A stretch of DNA of 24,478 nucleotides from Bacillota bacterium (lineage in GTDB: Bacteria; Bacillota; Clostridia; Saccharofermentanales; Saccharofermentanaceae): positions 1-24,478 of the forward strand of contig JAEWUD010000038.1 of NCBI GenBank assembly GCA_023397475.1, read 5' to 3'. The position numbers and the translations under genes are program-made. The notes under the pieces were generated by a model that did not search any database, was not told where the DNA came from, and saw nothing but the letters and a program-made list of their open reading frames with translations. This document shows positions 20,520-24,478 of the stretch, one piece after another. Numbering within the stretch: the stretch's first letter is position 1; the number at the start of each line of letters is the position of its first letter.

Positions 20520-21482
20520 ATGATAAGTTTGAATCCTCCTGAACTCCAAATCGATTTTGCATATGCTTTAGATGAGATCAGACAAAGAATGCTTATGAAT
20601 TCTTTGCATAACTGCATCGAAGCTATTGACGTTGAGGATATTGACAATCAACTACATGAATTTGTTTCATCTCCAGATTTGCAAAGATTGGCAAAATTCG
20701 GGTTGCGTGGTGAAATACTCTTTGCTGTCCCATGCGTTTTAGAGTCGTGTCCACAACTTATAGGTTATTATCGCCTGCTTTTGGGCTACAGTCAAAAAGC
20801 TTTCTATACTAAAGAGTCTGGTGTAGGTCAGTTCAAGGCTATGGAAGAAAATAATAGTTTTTCGGAAAGACTTAAGCAGCTGTTGCCAGAGTTGTGCATA
20901 GAATTGTCAAGATGTGCATCTGCTTTACTAAATGGACTAACTGACAGAATGATTAGTAGAGACTTTTTTGATGATTTGACCTTGCTCACTTTGGGACCAC
21001 AATTGCGTGGTGGTGCTAATGTCAAAATTGGAACTGCTTCCATTAGACAGGTTTTTGATATATTACACAACATTGTCAAGAATAATGTGGTTGCCTCATC
21101 TGTTCGTCACTTTGAAATTCGAAATTCCTCTGGAAGACGAGTTCTAATTGAATTTGCATCGGATCCCGATATTGTGATCAGGGAAGAAATCAGAGTAAAC
21201 ACGTATCGGCAACTAATAGCAATTGAGGTTAAGGGAGGACAGGATTATTCAAATATTCATAATAGAATTGGGGAAGCAGAAAAAAGCCATCAGAAAGCAC
21301 ATAGGGATGGATATATTGAGTGTTGGACTGTTGTTAATGTAGACAGAATAGATATGAAGATGGCTCACAGGGAGTCCCCAACTACTAATAGGTTTTATAG
21401 GATTTCGGACTTGTTGGATCCTAACAGTGAAGCCTTTGCTGATTTTAGGACATGTGTAATTTCAACGGTCGGCATAATGTAG
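20520..21482 (+). CDS. Type II restriction endonuclease, XcyI/Cfr9I-like
   Basis: 320 residues. From memory the protein matches the XcyI/Cfr9I/XmaI family (cuts C^CCGGG), with the landmarks ELQIDFAYALDEIR, IGYYRLLLGYSQKAFY, DLTLLTLGPQLRGG and SNIHNRIGEAEKSHQKA. The PD-(D/E)xK active site is P216-D217...E236-V-K238. It is paired with an SPPY methyltransferase, as these systems are. The ATG at 20520 is two bases after the methyltransferase stop (SD gaagg); a TTG at 20514 is possible. The specificity CCCGGG is inferred from family, not proven here. Confidence 0.82.
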   Translation: MISLNPPELQIDFAYALDEIRQRMLMNSLHNCIEAIDVEDIDNQLHEFVSSPDLQRLAKFGLRGEILFAVPCVLESCPQLIGYYRLLLGYSQKAFYTKESGVGQFKAMEENNSFSERLKQLLPELCIELSRCASALLNGLTDRMISRDFFDDLTLLTLGPQLRGGANVKIGTASIRQVFDILHNIVKNNVVASSVRHFEIRNSSGRRVLIEFASDPDIVIREEIRVNTYRQLIAIEVKGGQDYSNIHNRIGEAEKSHQKAHRDGYIECWTVVNVDRIDMKMAHRESPTTNRFYRISDLLDPNSEAFADFRTCVISTVGIM

Positions 21483-21800
21483 AATTTGGGAGTCTCAAGC
21501 CACAACAGCACCACTTTATGTAATAATCGATTGCCCTCCTCAATTCTGAGCAAGGATGTCGTTCATATATTTATAAAAATACAATTCGTTGCTCATTATC
21601 AGCTAGATCTATTCGTGAAAAATGCGCATGGTAATTATTTTCATCGGAGAAAAAACAGGTAACGTAATTGGGTGATAAATACGCTGAGGAGATAAAGATT
21701 AAGAACCTTGAATAATATATGAAGATATTCTTAAACTTCCCTATGTAATATAATATTAATGTATATTCGAATTTGCACAGATTTGCATTATGGTGGGGAT
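21483..21800. other. A+T-rich gap before the PHP-ATPase gene
   Basis: About 320 bases without a credible gene. Possible promoter elements are TTGAAT (21708-21713) with TAAACT (21732-21737), and a separate TATAAT at 21749-21754. If the latter is used, the ATG at 21759 would fall at the transcription start and the ATG at 21801 would be the true start. Confidence 0.4.
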
Positions 21801-24332
21801 ATGATTGATTCTTCTGCAGGAAAAACTACTCCAGTAACATCGGCAATAATTAATGAATTGATCATCGCCGGGAAAAATAGGTTTGGAAGATTTCATAAGT
21901 GTGTTTTTCATCTTCATACGCCTGCTTCTCACGACTATAAATATGACGAAAGCAATAATGATACTGCTAATTTTAAGGACGTCAAATTCGATGATTTACT
22001 GGACTTGGGGATAACGAATGGCTTGATAACCGATAGATTAATTGTCGATAAGATATCTGACATCTCTCCACTCTTCGAAACCAGGGAGGAGTATTTCGGT
22101 TACTGGCTTATAGGGAAGAAACTTGTAAAAGAAGAAATAGAACTCGTTGTGATCACAGATCACAACACAACGTCTGGATATAGAAAAATTGTTTCTGTTT
22201 TACAAGATATTAAGAAATCCTATGCGGCAAAAATCCCCAATCCAGTTTTGGGGATTGAAATCAGTTGTGCCGACAAAATGCATATTATTGGCATATTCGA
22301 CGTGAACACAACAAACGAGAATATTATTGAAAACTGGATATATGAAAACCGCTTGTCTTTAATAGATGGTACTTTCTTAACAAGCTTAGAAGTACTTGCC
22401 AAGATACATGAATTAGGCGGAATAGGATACATAGCGCACATAAATTCTAGCTCGATATTTAATAAAGACTTTCTTTCCGCTGCTTATAAATCAAGATTGT
22501 TTTCGCTGGATTACATGAATTCTATTGGCTTTTCAAATTTCGAAAAAATGCAGGAAACATTAAATCGCATTAAACATTATAACAAACGAGAGTTTAGTGT
22601 TGTTGTTGACGAAGATTCTCACAGTGTAACCTCTATAGGGAAGAAATACTTCTGGATCAAAGGGAGCGGGTGCGGTTTTCATATGATAAAAAAGGCCCTT
22701 GTAGATTACTCGATTTCATTTGAACTGAAAGATCCCTGTCCTCCCGACGCATATGTTAGAGCGCTTTATGCGATGCCTGGTGATAATGGTTTTCTTCGCG
22801 GAGAAGATTGTGATAAGCCTTTTGGAATGTTTTTCTCACAATCCTTAAATTGTTGTATTGGAGGCAGAGGAACAGGTAAAAGCACAATTCTGAACATACT
22901 TGAATTTATGTTAACGCAGAACAACATGAACGATAGTATTCTCGAGCTTATGTGTAGCTATGAACATATAGCAGTAATATACTCATTATGCAAACAGGAT
23001 TACTTAATAGAATTTTTTTCGCCGGAGAGAGATTTTATCGGACAATCCATTTCTGAATATATTGGGTCTTTTTCGCGAAGCGTATCTACGTATAATTATA
23101 ATACTATACCAGATATATCTAAAGTAATACGCAATCAATTCATACATGTTTATACACTTAACTTAAACAAAGAATCTTTTCAAAGAGGTGTCGAAATTGC
23201 GAATCAAGAGAAACGAGCACTTTTGGAAAAATTTATGAATTCTAAATACTCGGTTAATGATCTTGTAAATAGAGCAAATAAAGAAAGGATTTCTGAATTT
23301 ATAATTGTGAATATGTTCAGAAACAAGGTAATTTCCTCCCCGAGACAAGCAAGTAGAATATTTTCGACTGACACTTTTTTGTTGTATCTCGAATCAATTG
23401 GAACAGCAATGAAAAAAAGAGAAGCCGAAGTTATTTCTGAAATTGGATCGTTCAACAGACTAAATAAGGATGTGCTGCAGATCGTCTACAGTCAAAATTT
23501 CGAGTCGTATTTACCCGATTTTGTAAGAATTCTTAACATTGGAACGCACGAGAGGAAGCATCTATTTAGAAATTATAATATTTCTTATGAGAATGTAATT
23601 AGCTATCTTCACCGCATATATGATCGTATAGACGGCATAACATTATTAGCACATTTAGCAAAAAGAGAATATGATGAACTGAATAAATTTGAATCCATTG
23701 TGAATTTCTACGCTGATTCGAAAGCATATTCAGACAGTGTTCGAGCAGTAGAGATATCTGATAATAACTACAAGTATTTTTTTGAAGCACTGCGCGAGAC
23801 TATACTTTCACAAGACAATATTAAATTTATCGCGAATGATCTTCGTAGAAACATTAATAAATTTGAGCATTTTGATATTGAGTTCAATATCAACAACAAA
23901 GAAGGGAACACAACATCGAAACCAATTTTTAAAAGCGTAGGCGAGTTGTCGTTAGGACAAACTGTTGTAGCGATGCTAACGTTCGTTCTCAGTTATGGTA
24001 AGTATGCAGACGATCTTACACCATTAATTATTGATCAACCAGAGGATAACCTCGATAATCGCTATATTTACAAAAATTTAGTAAGAAAGCTGAGGGAAAT
24101 TAAATCAGAAAGACAGGTAATAATTGCTACACATAGTGCCACAATTGTAACTAATGCGCTTGCAGAGCAAGTGATAGTTATGAAGTCTGACAATATTCAT
24201 GGGTGGATAGATGCGACAGGCTACCCGAGTGATAGAAAAATAATTGGTCATATACTTGATAATTTAGAGGGTGGAGTTGAATCATTTCGACATAAATCCT
24301 TTATATATGATGAACTAATAAAAAAGCAATAA
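21801..24332 (+). CDS. PHP phosphoesterase fused to an SMC/ABC-type ATPase (TrlF-like), probable defence protein
   Basis: 843 residues. The N-terminal PHP domain (about 30-300) keeps its metal ligands: HLH at 37-39, D120-H121 in ITDHN, E153, H161, H213 and D270/D272/H274 in VVDEDSHS. The ATPase part has Walker A GRGTGKST (355-362), the ABC signature SLGQ (717-720), Walker B IIDQPEDNLD (D745, E748) and an H-loop H778 in ATHSA; the 350 residues between form the SMC-like insertion. The family seems to match TrlF-like proteins (from memory). It lies next to a restriction-modification pair in an A+T-rich island, so antiviral or antiplasmid nuclease action is inferred. Start 21801 (ggtgggg nearby) or 21759. 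Confidence 0.85.
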   Translation: MIDSSAGKTTPVTSAIINELIIAGKNRFGRFHKCVFHLHTPASHDYKYDESNNDTANFKDVKFDDLLDLGITNGLITDRLIVDKISDISPLFETREEYFGYWLIGKKLVKEEIELVVITDHNTTSGYRKIVSVLQDIKKSYAAKIPNPVLGIEISCADKMHIIGIFDVNTTNENIIENWIYENRLSLIDGTFLTSLEVLAKIHELGGIGYIAHINSSSIFNKDFLSAAYKSRLFSLDYMNSIGFSNFEKMQETLNRIKHYNKREFSVVVDEDSHSVTSIGKKYFWIKGSGCGFHMIKKALVDYSISFELKDPCPPDAYVRALYAMPGDNGFLRGEDCDKPFGMFFSQSLNCCIGGRGTGKSTILNILEFMLTQNNMNDSILELMCSYEHIAVIYSLCKQDYLIEFFSPERDFIGQSISEYIGSFSRSVSTYNYNTIPDISKVIRNQFIHVYTLNLNKESFQRGVEIANQEKRALLEKFMNSKYSVNDLVNRANKERISEFIIVNMFRNKVISSPRQASRIFSTDTFLLYLESIGTAMKKREAEVISEIGSFNRLNKDVLQIVYSQNFESYLPDFVRILNIGTHERKHLFRNYNISYENVISYLHRIYDRIDGITLLAHLAKREYDELNKFESIVNFYADSKAYSDSVRAVEISDNNYKYFFEALRETILSQDNIKFIANDLRRNINKFEHFDIEFNINNKEGNTTSKPIFKSVGELSLGQTVVAMLTFVLSYGKYADDLTPLIIDQPEDNLDNRYIYKNLVRKLREIKSERQVIIATHSATIVTNALAEQVIVMKSDNIHGWIDATGYPSDRKIIGHILDNLEGGVESFRHKSFIYDELIKKQ

Positions 24333-24392
24333 TAGACATGCAGAATATAGAACGTCGGATATCGAACGAATCTGAATATGCCGCCGCGAATC

Positions 24393-24478
24393 GGGCACGC
24401 TGACCGCACGAATAGTGCATGGTGACCGGAGTAAATGGTGCATCGTCGCCGCCCGGATGGTGCATGCATATTTTGACA
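24393..24478. repeat. 22-23 bp repeats resembling an IS21-family end
   Basis: gtgcat recurs at 24415, 24438 and 24460, within units of the form gtgcat-sgtsrccg-aatg; a fourth, weaker copy (ggcacgctgaccgcac) begins at 24393. Reading inward on the minus strand from the window edge gives tgtcaaaatatgcatgcacc, a TGT-start end followed by repeated copies, as in multi-repeat IS21-family ends. No transposase gene is visible, so it is either a remnant or the start of an element outside the window. Confidence 0.45.

Overview
The window looks like a chromosomal segment of a Gram-positive anaerobe-type bacterium of the Bacillota (Clostridia). The grounds are the rpmG-secE-nusG-rplKA-rplJL order, strong Shine-Dalgarno sites of the AGGAGG type, an L10 leader with an attenuator, a PAAT-type amino-acid ABC transporter, a secreted DUF4214/NlpC protein and paired Rrf2 regulators. 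I cannot fix the genus from sequence alone. Most of the window (about 1-18,700) has moderate to high G+C. The part from about 19,200 to 24,330 is plainly A+T-rich.

Layout. Bases 1-4012 hold the end of a histidine operon: hisB (partial), purC, hisH, hisA, a hisF-hisI fusion and hisE, with 4- to 19-base overlaps from purC to hisFI. PurC sits beside the HisH/HisF enzyme that releases AICAR, joining the purine and histidine pathways. Bases 4140-7996 hold rpmG-secE-nusG and rplK-rplA-rplJ-rplL. This block ends in three GCAA hairpins and a terminator, and rpoBC does not follow. Bases 8000-9362 are gene-free and full of tandem and palindromic repeats. Bases 9457-12403 carry a three-gene polar amino-acid ABC transporter plus one unknown membrane protein. 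Bases 12,540-13,417 are a second repeat field. A secreted NlpC/P60 hydrolase lies on the minus strand (13,471-14,727). It is divergent from a DUF218 membrane protein, which is followed by two Rrf2 regulators, tRNA-Met and tRNA-Glu, and two paralogous membrane proteins.

The right end (18,786-24,332) looks like an acquired defence island. It has a serine recombinase, an N4-cytosine methyltransferase, a restriction endonuclease of the XcyI/Cfr9I type (predicted site CCCGGG), and a large PHP-domain plus ABC-ATPase protein. The last 85 bases hold IS21-like short terminal repeats. By eye I find no CCCGGG anywhere in the window, although CCCGG and CCGGG are common, which fits the predicted specificity.

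The two most unusual things are the hairpin repeat arrays at 8371-8675, 12,551-12,758 and 12,823-13,195, and the restriction-modification/PHP-ATPase island. The arrays share a spacing of about 75 bp and a common linker but use three different stem sequences, and some units carry mismatched arms.
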